This document shows positions 42,036 through 52,020 of a stretch of 64,000 nucleotides of DNA, piece after piece. The notes below the pieces were generated by a model, which was not told where the DNA came from, searched no databases, and saw only the letters and a list, made by a program, of their open reading frames with translations. The position numbers and the translations under genes were made by a program. The stretch's first letter is position 1. Each line of letters starts with the position of its first letter. The stretch comes from Arion vulgaris (lineage: Eukaryota > Mollusca > Gastropoda > Stylommatophora > Arionidae): positions 15,449,367 to 15,513,366 of the forward strand of contig CM036754.1 of the NCBI GenBank assembly GCA_020796225.1, written 5' to 3'.

Positions 42036-42292
42036 CTTCTTTTTATTCTTCTTTTTCTTCCAATGCTTCATATTGTTAATCCCTCTTTGTGATTTGTATG
42101 TGACCCGAGCCTAAGAGCGATTGTACGTTGTGTCAGTTATACGCCTACAAGTAGGCCAGCACATCCGATTTCTGCGACGCTTTTAGTTACTAGGGCAGCT
42201 TCCCTAAGACCCAACATTATTCGCCTCTTACGAGCTTGTAAGGTCACAGTGTTAATATTTTCTCTTCCTTGCGAGCTCACAACATACGGGCT
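42036..42292 (-). mobile_element. SINE-like S1c, with target duplication
   Basis: A 257-bp S1c copy whose AAG-type tail lies at 42036-42060. AGTAAACCAC flanks it at 42026-42035 and 42293-42302. The head is diverged relative to the 25.1-kb copy (ACATTATTCGCCTCTTACGA on the plus strand). Confidence 0.88.
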
Positions 42293-42439
42293 AGTAAACC
42301 ACAAAGTATATCAATGTTGATATTTGAATTAAATAAAGGCAGGAATGATCCATGTTCTTTTTTTAAATTCCATTTATCATACAGTTTGTTGTAACATTAT
42401 ATATTTGTAAAATCAAATTAGCTCATTTTTTTTTATATC

Positions 42440-42759
42440 ACAACATACTTTCTTTTCATCTATATTCTTCTCTAGTTATTATTTTGTCTCTCTGCTTTCT
42501 CTCTCTCTCTCTCTCTCTCTCTAACGTCACTTTTTTAAAAATTGATGTTCTCTCGTGGAGATCAACACATAATTTCTTATCATGTATGTTCTTCTCTAGT
42601 TAGTATTTCTCTCTGCTCTTTCTCTCGCTCTTTCTCTCTCGCTTTTTCTCTCTCGCTCTTTCTCTCTCGCTCTTCTCTAACGTGAAAAAATTGATGTTCT
42701 CTCGTGGAAATAAAAAAAAAATACTTTCCTATCATCTATATTCTTCTCTAGTTATGATT

Positions 42760-42790
<31 letters not shown>

Positions 42791-42830
42791 AACTTCATTT
42801 TTTTAAAATTCACGTTGTCATTTATATGTT
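42440..42830. repeat. CT-rich repeat in three long units
   Basis: Three consecutive ~120-bp units, each with TATATTCTTCTCTAGTTA, a CTCTCT microsatellite of different length, then AATTGATGTTCTCTCGTGG. Both a microsatellite and a longer-period tandem repeat are present. Confidence 0.8.
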
Positions 42831-43309
42831 CGAGAGAGATATATTTGTATGCACCTATCATATCTATTATCTAACGATTTCTAATTTTATGACATTATTT
42901 GCAACCAAACAGATACAGTACAAGTTATAGTTACTGACAATAATATTTTTTAAAGAGAAGAAAGAGACATATAAAGAAAGAAAGAGAATAGCTTGGAGAC
43001 GTACGAGCTCCCAAAGGAGTTGATTTCACTCAGACACTGTCAACCTTGCTGTTAAATCACAGATCTACTTCCGCGCATGTTTTATCTGTCCATTTGATTC
43101 AGTTTCCGGTGATTGAATACAAAATGTGGAAAAGATTCCATGTTCAGACACAAATACCTCATTCTAATTCTGCTCGAGTATAGGACTTTTCTATATGCAA
43201 ACATGTCTACATTTATGCACCAGTCAGTGCTTGCGTTTATGTGCACGTTTGCCTTGCGTGTGTGTGTGTGTATGTGCGTGTGTGCACATGTGTGTGTGGA
43301 AATGTGCAT
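42831..43309. other. No gene recognised; GT run
   Basis: AT-rich, with a GT-rich microsatellite at 43256-43300. Confidence 0.5.
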
Positions 43310-43395
43310 ATCTTCTTCTTCTTCTTTTGTCATCACACTGTTACCGATTTGTGTCGTGGTTTTCTGTTTTTGTCTTGCGCTGTTCTTATATGTTT
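43310..43395 (-). mobile_element. LINE 3' end, family L-F
   Basis: The inverse of the last ~80 bp of the 45.4-kb L-F copy: (AAG)n tail at 43310-43326, then GACAAAAGAAG-adjacent bases and GTGGTTTTCTGTTTTTGTC. Confidence 0.7.
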
Positions 43396-43464
43396 AAAAC
43401 CCATATCTGAACGTATATGCTTTTCAATGTACGTAAATTATATAGGAAGCAAGTTGAATGCACA

Positions 43465-43725
43465 ACAAGCTCCGCGCCCACATGTTTCACAAATTTAAAA
43501 TTGTCACAACTAGCCTGCTCCCCTGCAAAAAGGTGGACATGACGGCAGAACATGTTCTACAAGATTGTCAACTGATAGCAGGCATAAGAAAAGAAACCTG
43601 ACCTCAAAACACAGAGCTTCACGAGAATCTGTACGGAGGAACGGAGTCCCTTAAAAACACAGTAAAATTCATGATAAAAGTTGGCTCATCAGTCTAGGCC
43701 GGGATCGCGAGAGAGAGAGAGAATC
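43465..43725 (+). mobile_element. LINE C-terminus, family L-H, with GA tail
   Basis: The plus frame reads LRAHMFHKFKIVTTSLLPCK, KVDMTAEHVLQDCQLIAGIR and LHENLYGGTESLKNTVKFMI, then the (GA)n tail at 43709-43724. The C...H...C pattern (AEHVLQDC) is the Cys-rich C-terminus found after RNase H in I-group LINEs. Here the first cysteines are reduced to LLPCK. Confidence 0.72.
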
Positions 43726-44029
43726 CATTTGAAAACAGATGTCTTCAAAGAAATAATAAACATAGAATGGGATGAGGTTATATTTACTTTGATGTGTATT
43801 ACCTTTTTGATTTGATCCAAATTATATTGCTATATAACCACTCGCACCACATTTAGAAAACCGGAAATTCCATCGTTTGTTTGTGATCTTTGTGACGGGA
43901 AAATTAAATATCCCCGTGTCGACATTTGAATGTTGTTGTTTTAATCTATAAGGAAATAAATATAGACCTGACAGGAAGAGCTGACACTTTAAATACAACT
44001 AGACCATGAGTTAGAGTATTGAATGTGAG
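43726..44029. other. No gene recognised
   Basis: AT-rich spacer. Confidence 0.45.
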
Positions 44030-44196
44030 CAGGGGCGGCTCGTGATCATTTTTGTTGGTGAAGCCAGACAAAAATTTTCGGGGAAATCATGGTTTTGGAT
44101 TAGGTTATGTTTTAATTTATAAAATAATAAATACACGTTACACATTATTTTTGGTGGGGCCCGGTTCTACAGGCCCTTAATGACAAGCCACCACTG
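44030..44196. mobile_element. MITE family M1, copy 4, with perfect duplication
   Basis: A 167-bp element with ends CAGGGGCGGCTCGT and CAGTGGTGGCTTGT (inverted). AATGTGAG flanks it exactly at 44022-44029 and 44197-44204. Confidence 0.9.
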
Positions 44197-44283
44197 AATG
44201 TGAGCATATCGATTCTTAGCATCATTCAGCAGATGTGTCTGAGCAATAAACCACAGAGCACGTTCACGGTAACGTCGATTATA

Positions 44284-44542
44284 CAGGGTGTTCAAGATAA
44301 TTGCAGCCCCATTGACAAATCGAAAGTTGCCAGATAACCTATCGCGTTGTGTCTATTTAATATTTAAACCGGTTCTGACTAGCTCGTCCTACGTCACATT
44401 TGTTCATTGCCCCTTCCCGCACTACAATTACACACCATCACACAACCTTGACCTATACTGCGTCATAACTGAACCTTCTCATTTCCATACATATATGCCA
44501 GATTAGCTCCATTCATAGGCTGCTTTTAAGTTGAACACCCTG
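44284..44542. mobile_element. MITE family M3, copy 2
   Basis: A 259-bp element with ends CAGGGTGTTCAAGATAATTG and CAGGGTGTTCAACTTAAAAG (inverted), flanked by TA at 44282-44283 and 44543-44544. It is in the opposite orientation to copy 1; long stretches are nearly identical (GACCTATACTG, CCCGCACTACAATTACACAC). Confidence 0.9.
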
Positions 44543-44599
44543 TATATGCACTTCTCTAACTCAGCGAGTCAGAGAATCATTTACATATGTGTTCTGTTA

Positions 44600-44790
44600 C
44601 TTTACAGTAGTTAGCTCGATCACAACCCAAGAGTACCTAGTTCAAAAATAGATGTGGACAATTTGTAAGCAAATTTGTTCTCGTGAATTTTTACGAACTA
44701 TAAAAATAGACCTTAGCGTTCAGAAAGTAATGGTAAACTACTGAGCGTATAAATAGTGCCAAGAAAATCAACAACTCGTTTACTGTAGTT
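44600..44790 (+). mobile_element. tRNA-derived SINE S4, copy 2
   Basis: Shares the body of the 28.7-kb copy (TTTTTACGAACTATAAAAAT, GCGTTCAGAAAGTAATGG). The tRNA-like head is diverged (TTAGCTCGATCACAAC, CTAGTTCAAAAATAG). Confidence 0.6.
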
Positions 44791-45009
44791 AATGGAGAAG
44801 TCTGTAAAGGATATGCCACGATGTTGAGTAACTTTAGTGCCTACCATTTTGTGCACGTTTTCCGATTTTTATAAACATATGATAATCATCAAGCAGAATT
44901 TTTCAGATTCGTTAATTCTCTTACACGTAGCATACAACTTGTTACCTAACTGGCATCGTATTTTGTTGTGTTCACCCGCTGCGAATTAGATCGTAGTCAT
45001 GGCCTTTAA

Positions 45010-45225
45010 CCCTTTCGCTGCTACATACTTTTTGAAGGCTGAGCTAAAAATAGCTACTCTTTGTTTCTAGGTCACAAAGTGAATGTACACCTATAGCAGT
45101 GACAGTGGCAATGTGTAACGTGTTAACACGTCTTTAGCCCACAGAGGGAGATAATAACAGACGTGTTAATGCGTCTTTAGAAGTGAATGGGAAAAACGTA
45201 TATATACGTCTTTAGCAGCTAAATG
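45010..45225. mobile_element. piggyBac-like MITE M4
   Basis: TTAA flanks both sides (45006-45009 and 45226-45229). The ends CCCTTTCGCTGCTA and CATTTAGCTGCTAA are imperfect inverted repeats; TTAA plus CCCTTT is the usual end of piggyBac-type elements. The inside holds three copies of a 20-bp motif, each a palindrome followed by CTTTAG, at 45118-45137, 45161-45180 and 45196-45215. Confidence 0.65.
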
Positions 45226-45354
45226 TTAAGACAGCGCCTGTTGCTGATTTTTACGTGTAGTCTTACTTTCCATATTACCAATGCCCGTATGTAACCGGGT
45301 GATAACATGTCACTATCAATAAATCTGATTTATTATTCTTCGATCTATTTATCA

Positions 45355-45640
45355 ATAATGAACAATTTATCAATAGATAAACAAAGAATGATGTGGTTTG
45401 GCCACTTAATAAGAATGCATCCAAACTCCACAGTATACAGAGTCTTCTACAACAGAACATCGGGAAAGAAGGCAAGAGGAAGACCACGGAAAAGATGGTT
45501 AGATGGCGTAGCAGAATCCTGTGAAAGAGCAAAGATAACAATCACACAAGCCACCAGAACAGCGCAAGACAAAAACAGAAAACCACGACACAGGGCAACA
45601 ACCCGGTAGTAGTGCGACAACAAAAGAAGAAGAAGATCTA
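45355..45640 (+). mobile_element. LINE C-terminus, family L-F, with AAG tail
   Basis: A plus frame reads NLSIDKQRMMWFGHLIRMHP, SGKKARGRPRKRWLDGVAES and AKITITQATRTAQDKNR, with stop at 45607-45609 and an (AAG)n tail at 45625-45637. This is an undamaged C-terminal tail of a RTE/CR1-like LINE. The words GATCTAT on both sides may be a partial duplication. Confidence 0.78.
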
Positions 45641-46019
45641 TCTATTTAGTTGTAACAGTGTGATAACCTGTGCTGCTACTCTACTCTTCTTCTGAAATCC
45701 TTACAAGACACTTCTCCTTACTCAACAACATTAACACTATCCACACTATCTCGACAACTATCACACTATAACATAGAATACCATTCAATTAAATGGCCGT
45801 AAAATATATTGTACATCTATGGGAGAATCAATCTGATTCTCAATTTTTTTTAAATTTATTTACTTATTTCAATACAAAATAACATACATCCAAATTAATA
45901 AAAAATCATGAAAAGATGTCAACAAGCAATTTAAAACACATAACAATGTACATAACAATGTAAAATATAGCTACTAACTAATATTGTAAATCTTCACTAA
46001 GTAATATCTAATATCTGGG
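45641..46019. other. No gene recognised
   Basis: AT-rich spacer. Confidence 0.45.
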
Positions 46020-46375
46020 GAACTCTTGTAACATCTGTCTATCGGGTACGCTTGTAATATCTGTCTATCTGGTAAACATTTGTAATATCTGTCTATCTGG
46101 TAAACACTTGTAATATCTGTCTATCTTCTACACCTTGTTTAATTCTAACCTGTTAGTTCTAAGTCCACAATAACTCCAGTAGCCTGATATCTTACTCCAC
46201 TCGGAATCTACATATGTTGTTTCTGTTCTCTGTCTTCTGGTTCTCTATGTGTCTGGGCCGAGCTAAGTTCTTCTGCTAAGTTCTTCTGCTAATTTCTTCT
46301 GCTAAGCACTTCTGCTAAGTTCCTCTGCTAAGTTCATCTACTAAGTTCCTCTGTTAAGTTTCTCTGCTAAGTTCC
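46020..46375. repeat. Two short minisatellites (28 bp and 13 bp)
   Basis: At 46020-46130 there are four copies of a ~28-bp unit with TTGTAATATCTGTCTATCTG. At 46259-46375 there are about nine copies of CTAAGTTCTTCTG with variants. Unique DNA lies between. Confidence 0.85.
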
Positions 46376-47159
46376 TCTCTGTGTGTTCTGATGGTAACTA
46401 CCTCTCTTCAACAACCTACTCGTGGATCTGTCCAAGCTATTCTCCCTGCTCTGTGTTTTGTTTGTCTATTTATCCGCCAATCCAAAATCACAATTCTTTG
46501 TTCCTAGACCTATTCAGGTGGTCAGAAAATTTAATTTGCTAGAACTAATTGCATGGTCCCTTGAGAGCACCACTGCCACGTAGTTCTGTCATTAACATCC
46601 CTGCTTGACTTATTTCCCCCTGGCTAAAATCTCCAGGAACCCCTTTGATCTAAATTTCACAGAAAACTGGACTCTCTTATCTGATTGATCGCAAGTTCTG
46701 CTGTTCGACCTAAAATCGATCTAGTCTGTACAAGTTTATTTTCAAGATCAAATCTTCAATAGTACTATCTCTGAAAATTTCCTATCTGGACATCTCTGGG
46801 GGACCTTTTCCTCTCTACCCATACAATTGCCTACCGAGCCGTACTCCGAAACTTATTGGTAAAAGGTTTAATTACCGGCCGTTTACTTGTTTGATCGTCA
46901 CCTGTAGTAACACTCAATGCTGCCAATAGCATTTAGTCTCCACCCCCTCGGCTCTTAGTTCTGAAACGTTATCAGATCGGTCAACAGTTTAATTACCGGA
47001 CGCTACCTTTGTGATTGTCACCGGTGTGGCCTATAGAAATTTGATTCCATTTGTCTTGGCCACCTATGACACTATTACACGTAACTATTCATGCAAGCCT
47101 AGCTCCGACTTCAGAAGTACTTGTAATTTATATCGGCACGTAAAGGGTCAAGGTGTTAT
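46376..47159. other. No gene recognised
   Basis: Contains an imperfect direct repeat about 121 bp apart (GTTTAATTACCGG near 46867 and 46988, each followed by a GATNGTCACC word). No coding signal. Confidence 0.4.
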
Positions 47160-47255
47160 GTAGTTCAACCGTACACAACGAAAAAATCTTTCAAATTGGA
47201 ATCGAACCCCAGAATTTCAGCGGCATGTGGTCACTAGCACAGTGTGTTTTTTCTT
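47160..47255 (-). mobile_element. tRNA-like SINE relic
   Basis: On the minus strand CTGGGGTTCGATTCC is an exact B box, preceded by GTGCTAGTGACCACATGCCG in the position of the D-arm/A box. The A box is degraded and no intact cloverleaf forms, so I take it as a SINE head rather than a tRNA gene. Confidence 0.45.
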
Positions 47256-47449
47256 CACTATCGACAACCACATCACTGTAATTAAACATAATTTAAAATC
47301 TTCTATGGTGTCTATTTGATGAGTTTTGTGAAAGAAGCACTAAAACAAAGCAATCAATCAATTTCTATTAATATGTTGTTTGTCTCTCTCTCTCTCTCGC
47401 GATTGTTCTTAAGGCCGTTTTTATCATTATTTTGTGATATATAAACAGC

Positions 47450-47775
47450 CTAACACCTTGAACGGATGTACGTTCACAACCTTCAGTACCATTTGGAGCT
47501 CTGGTGCTTATCTTTCGGTGGTATGTTCGGTTTCAACCAGCGTTTAATGGGTTTGCTCTCCGTTAGCCTTTTGCTGTCCCCAGCCAAACCTGAAAGGCAG
47601 CAGATTGCTATTTTCCTTTAGGGCAGCGACGCTTTGATGACCTGCCCTACCGGGTTGATGAGCGTCATCTGCCCAGCTAACCTGGCTTTTTGTGGACTAC
47701 TTGGTTTGCCACCCGTCCAGTTTTGTGTACGGTTTGCTCCGCTAGCCTTTGATTGTCCCCAAACTACAAGGTAGT
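47450..47775. repeat. Unclassified GC-richer repeat
   Basis: A stretch less AT-rich than its surroundings, with a direct repeat of GTTTGCTC..GNTAGCCTTT followed by GTCCCCA at 47551 and 47732. It could be a LINE 5' region, but I see no coding support. Confidence 0.35.
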
Positions 47776-47861
47776 AGCAGTTGTTTGTTTATGATGATTT
47801 TTGAAGAAAGTACTTGCAACACAGCTATCAATGAGTTATTGAATCAATAAGTATGCTTATG

Positions 47862-48492
47862 AATATTGATATGATCTGGGCGCAAAGACAATGGCTGAAG
47901 TCTCTGAAGAGGTAAAGGCTGACAAAAATGGGTGTAACTGTTGTGCCAGGACAGTCAGCTGTAAATGAGGACGAACGCGCCAATATGCTTGCGGGTATGG
48001 CTGTTGTAGGAAGCGGGCGAGCAATAAACCAGGCTGATATTTTGATTTCACTAAGATGAGAGGTTGTGTAAACGATTCAAAGAATTTTGGTGAAACTTCA
48101 ACTCTAACCAGACTGCAAGAATACCAAATCAAATGTGGTACAGTCAGACAAAGGCCTTATACTGGAAGCCAAAGAAAGATAATAAACCAACACAGAACTG
48201 GTATCATTTGTTACCAAAAGCTGAAAGACATACTGAGACGATCGAAGTAATTATGAATTAACTGGCACATGTTCAACAAATTCAAAATTGGCACAACTAC
48301 CCTGTGCCATTGTGAAAAGGCGGATCTGACGGCAGAGCACATACTGCAGGACTGCCATTTGCTAGCAGGCCTGAGAAACAAAACCTGGCCCGATAACACA
48401 AATCTTCGTGAGAAATTGTACGGAGGGACGGATCCCTAAAAACAACAGCAGAATTTATGAGAAAATTTGGTTCATCGGTCTAGGCGGGGATC

Positions 48493-48523
<31 letters not shown>

Positions 48524-48575
48524 TGGTTCGGTGTGCAGTGATGATGACACTACGACTAAACTAACCAAAAATATC
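47862..48575 (+). mobile_element. I-group LINE 3' end, family J2, split by L-H
   Basis: Frames contain QRQWLKSLKR, VTVVPGQSAVNEDERANMLA (a diverged RNase H end), INQADILISLR, and NQHRTGIICYQKLKDILRRS. After the L-H insertion the J2 end resumes as MVRCAVMMTLRLN-type sequence with ACGACTAAACTAACC. It is more diverged than the other J2 copies. Confidence 0.7.
48261..48524 (+). mobile_element. LINE L-H C-terminus nested in J2
   Basis: The reading HMFNKFKIGTTTLCHCEKAD, LTAEHILQDCHLLAGLRNKT, LREKLYGGTDP and a (GA)n tail at 48488-48524 matches the 43.5-kb L-H copy. The Cys-rich motif is complete here (C-x-C, AEH, QDC). J2 sequence lies on both sides. No convincing target duplication is seen. Confidence 0.72.
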
Positions 48576-49139
48576 ACCTGAATAGATGATTATTTAGCAA
48601 CGTTTTGTCTATTTGAGTCGATTTCTGAAGACAGGACAAGCGATAAAGCTCGCACTGCGTAGTTTCCGTAATGATCAAATGCATAATTTGTTGCTACTAT
48701 GAAAGGAAAAGTGGAAGGGCTAGGGGCAAAAAAGCAAAATGACAAAAAAACATTAGCTGTCCTTCAGCATATGTGCACACACCCGTTAAATGTGCAGAGA
48801 GCACTAGCGTTAAAACACTTTGATAATAGCTTTGTCTGTAACACTCAATTTGTTCCTTACAAAATAGGATTATTATTTTCAGCTAGGTAAACTGGACAAT
48901 CGACCGTATAGGGAGTAACATTTCTGCATGTTTAGTCTTGGAGTCGAGCGTACTAACAACTGATCCAGGTCCCCTTAGCACACCTGCAGTGAGTTGGATT
49001 ACATTTTCAAACGGAATGAGTTCAATTCCTGATGTAGTAAGTTCCCTGTTTTCCCATCTACAAATTTAAATCTGTATTATTGAATTTGAGATATTCGAGA
49101 TCATCGTTATAACTATTGTGTTGCTTTCCCAGGGGTTCT
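48576..49139. other. No gene recognised
   Basis: Includes a 63-codon open stretch at 48699-48890 with no motif. Otherwise unassigned. Confidence 0.4.
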
Positions 49140-49950
49140 TACAAAAACACATTGTTCTCACAGTGCATCTAAGTAATTTCTCCATACCTTTCTATCCTGG
49201 GCAACTGGCTCAATCTCCTCTTAAGAATCGAGTCTGATATTTTCTCGTCTTTCTCATCAAAGTTTGTTTCAGAGTTTCCGTAAAGCGTTCTTTATTTCTT
49301 GAACCCTTTATCTCCCACTTCAATGCCTGCTTATGATTATTTGAATATTTTTTCTCAGAGTATGCCATACATATCTCCATCTTCTCTTTCTTATAACAGT
49401 TATTGTTTGTTGTTGACCAGACATTTTTATGATGTCATCCCTTCTCCGTAATTCTCCCCATTTAATCCCCACCTCCAGCGGCTTACGTGGATATACTTTC
49501 CTGGGCATGCGTGAGTTTACGGTAATGAGAGAGCGGACAGGCTTGCATCAAGAGCATCGATTGTTGGGGAGTTGAAGATGGATAAAGGGGATGTTCTTCG
49601 GTCTCTTCGCGAGTGTCTGTTGGATGAGGGCACTAAAATAGATGTTGAATCGATCCTACGATTTAGGCAGTTTGAAGTTACCCGTTGTACAAGTAGAACT
49701 GAATGCCTGAGGGGCCGAGTGAGAGGTGTGTTTAATCAGCGAGTCACGGGAACCACCAGTGTGCATACTCTTTGATATCTGTTGGGGAGACTGAGCACCT
49801 ATGGGTCTGCCCGGAGTGCAATAACGTTAGTTGAGTAACAAATAACCAATAACCCCATTTCATGTTGCTTATTTTTTGCAGACATCTATTTTCAAAAGCA
49901 TTCAACTTATTTTCTATAACATCACTCATTTTCCAACTATCGCTGACAAA
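49140..49950 (-). mobile_element. LINE C-terminal fragment, family L-A, split by J1
   Basis: The 5' part at 49861-49950 reads WKMSDVIENKLNAFENRCLQ; the 3' part at 49140-49463 reads KWGELRRRDDIIKMSGQQQT, VIRKRRWRYVWHTLRK and a degraded EEIE..AQDR end. Together they follow the 5.2-kb L-A copy. The J1 piece at 49464-49852 lies exactly between the two in the conserved IKWGELRR word. Confidence 0.82.
49464..49852 (+). mobile_element. I-group LINE J1, short 5'-truncated copy
   Basis: The reading starts in RNase H (LTWIYFPGHA with a stop, then NERADRLASRASIVGELKMD) and continues KGDVLRSLRECLLDEGTKID, RGRVRGVFNQRVTGTTSVHT and YLLGRLSTYGSARSA. It ends in AAATAACCAATAA, the J1 tail. CCCCATTT flanks it at 49456-49463 and 49853-49860, with 8 extra bases at the 5' junction. 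Confidence 0.85.
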
Positions 49951-49974
49951 TGTGTCATTTTACCGCTGAATAGA

Positions 49975-51071
49975 ACAGGACTGTAGTGATGAAGGTAGGG
50001 AACACAGAAAAGGCCGGAAACGGAAAACTTACGATTTCGATAAAGATGTTATTGTGAGAGAGATTCATAAAATGTTTAAGGCCAATGATGTGGTTACACT
50101 ACGTAAATTGAAATCACATCTGCGAATTCAATGTGATATTGATATATCTAAAACCGCCTTATGGAGAGTTGTTAAGTACAGCGGTTTCACTTTTCGGAAA
50201 TCTAGTACAGGTCGGAATATAGTTTGTGAGAAAACGCATAGCTGCACGATGCAAATATCTGCGGGAGATACGGAAGCGCAGGACGGAAGGTTACGATATT
50301 GTATATCTGGACGAATCGTGGGTAAATGCTCACCATACGTTTGATAAAGAATGGCAATCACTAGACGGAACTAAGAAAAGGAAATTCCAAGCAGCAAGGG
50401 GCAACACATTGTTATAGGTCATGCAGGCAGCAAAGCAAATGGTCTTGTCAGTGGCGCAGAATTTCTTTTTCAAGCACTGTCTACAGATGGTAGCGGCTAC
50501 CACACCGAAATGAACGGACTTATTTTCAGGGATTGGTTAGCAAACACACTTGCCTGCTCTGGATAGGTCGTCGTGTATTGTAATAGACAATGCCTCCTAT
50601 CATAATGTAGTGGCGCATGCAGACAAAATTCTCACCTCATCAAGCACAAAACAAGACATCATGGCGTGGCTTGCAAAAGAAAATATATCGTTTGTTGCAA
50701 CAATTTCAAAACTGAGTTGTTGCAACTGGTGAGAGAGACTAAAAAGTCAAAGATTTTATAATCGATAAAGTCATTGCTGAGCACGGCCACACTTCTCTTC
50801 TATTACCACCTTACCATTCACATCTCAATCCCATTGAACTTGTGTGGGCTGCAGTCAAATGTCAAGTTGCAGCAGTAAACAAGACTTTCAAACTTCGTGA
50901 TGTAAAAGTCCTAACACGTGATGCCCTCGCAAAAATAGATACGGGAACAAATGTGAAGAGCATGTGCTCCGAGAAGAAGAGGCATATTGGCAACGAGATG
51001 GTTTGTATTTTCTCCAGCCCGCAGCAGTAGTCAATCTCTTCGACTCTTCAGACTCAGAATCTAATAGCTAA
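49975..51071 (+). pseudogene. DD82E-type Tc1/mariner transposase, broken
   Basis: The segments in order are DEGREHRKGRKRKTYDFDKD, VTLRKLKSHLRIQCDIDIS and VVKYSGFTFRK (N-terminal helix-turn-helix region), then in a shifted frame YDIVYLDESWVNAHHTFDKE, LPALDRSSCIVIDNASYHNV, then HTSLLLPPYHSHLNPIELVW and a C-terminus ending SSDSESNS at 51071. The DDE residues are LDESW (50310), VIDNASYH (50586) and NPIEL (50836). Between the second D and the E lie 247 nt, about 82 residues, which fits the DD82E group (Sailor, from memory). Frameshifts near 50225, 50420, 50700, 50755 and 50955 disable it. I find no terminal repeats; the left side abuts the L-A fragment. Confidence 0.8.
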
Positions 51072-51500
51072 CATCCCATTTGCTTTCACCTTCACCAATT
51101 GCCTCACAATACCAGGGACTGGCAACAACTACCAAAGGTACGTCAATTTGATCGCCAAAGATAATATCAACATAAAAACACTCATGAAGAAAAAGCTAAT
51201 CATGTCACATTGCTTTTTATAATATGTAATAGGGTTACGCCTTTGCAAACATTCACCACCATTTTGTGTATTACTGTAAATTCTAAACTTTGATTATCAT
51301 TTTGTTGTGCTTATGCAAAATTATATAACAAAAACGTTTTTGCATCAACTAAGCTACCTACCAATTAGTTAAATATGGATTCGTAACGCCATGAGGTATA
51401 TAAGACTGCATGCAAAAATTACTTGTATCCATCAGATAGATTTCGTACAAATTAAACCTTAGTGTGATCACGAATTTTGGAACGAACTATAAAACTAATT
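51072..51500. other. No gene recognised
   Basis: Possibly the 3' non-coding part of the DD82E element, but no inverted end is visible. Confidence 0.4.
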
Positions 51501-51612
51501 ATCTTGTATGCTCCACTTCGTTCTACAACAACCCTACCATGCACATTAGTCAAGAAACCCCAGCCTGACTTCTCACCACCATGAACCGACCCATCGGTAT
51601 AAATAACCATTT
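51501..51612 (-). mobile_element. I-group LINE J1, RNase H start fragment
   Basis: The minus strand reads VIYTDGSVHGGEKSGWGFLT, NVHGRVVVERSGAYK, matching the first part of the J1 RNase H at 19535-19640 without the stop found there. Only ~110 bp remain. Confidence 0.72.
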
Positions 51613-51799
51613 ATGTCGTATATATCAAATTGTATGCATTAAGATATAACATATTATGTTACTTCAATCGTTTTCATGAGCGAATTTTCAGTAAACAGCC
51701 GCCTCTACATTATGTTTAATTCAAACATTTGTAGCGAGCCATATTTTAAATAACCACGCTTATCTAATTATAAAACGCTTAGAGAATAATTCTTGAGAT

Positions 51800-52020
51800 A
51801 GATTAGACATGTGTTGCGTGCGCACGGAGTCACACTGTCACGAAAACTGCGCTCACATGGACACCAGAGGGTCAATGAAAACGTGGAAGATCCAAAGAAA
51901 CATGGAGAAGAATATTTGAATAGGAACTGCAAGAAATTATTCACAGCTGAAATACAATTATTCACAGCTGAAAGAAATTATTCACAGCTGAAATACAATA
52001 CAGAGGATGACCAATAACAG
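51800..52020 (+). mobile_element. LINE C-terminal relic
   Basis: Plus frames read HVLRAHGVTLSR, GHQRV and TWRRIFE-like words, then ELQEIIHS. TTCACAGCTGAAATACAATT-type words repeat three times at 51955-52000. It is possibly the same family as 34.9 kb. Confidence 0.4.

Noticed and set aside
47160..47255. Genuine tRNA gene
   Set aside because: The B box is exact but no acceptor stem or anticodon arm can be paired around it, and the A box is degraded. A SINE head is more likely.
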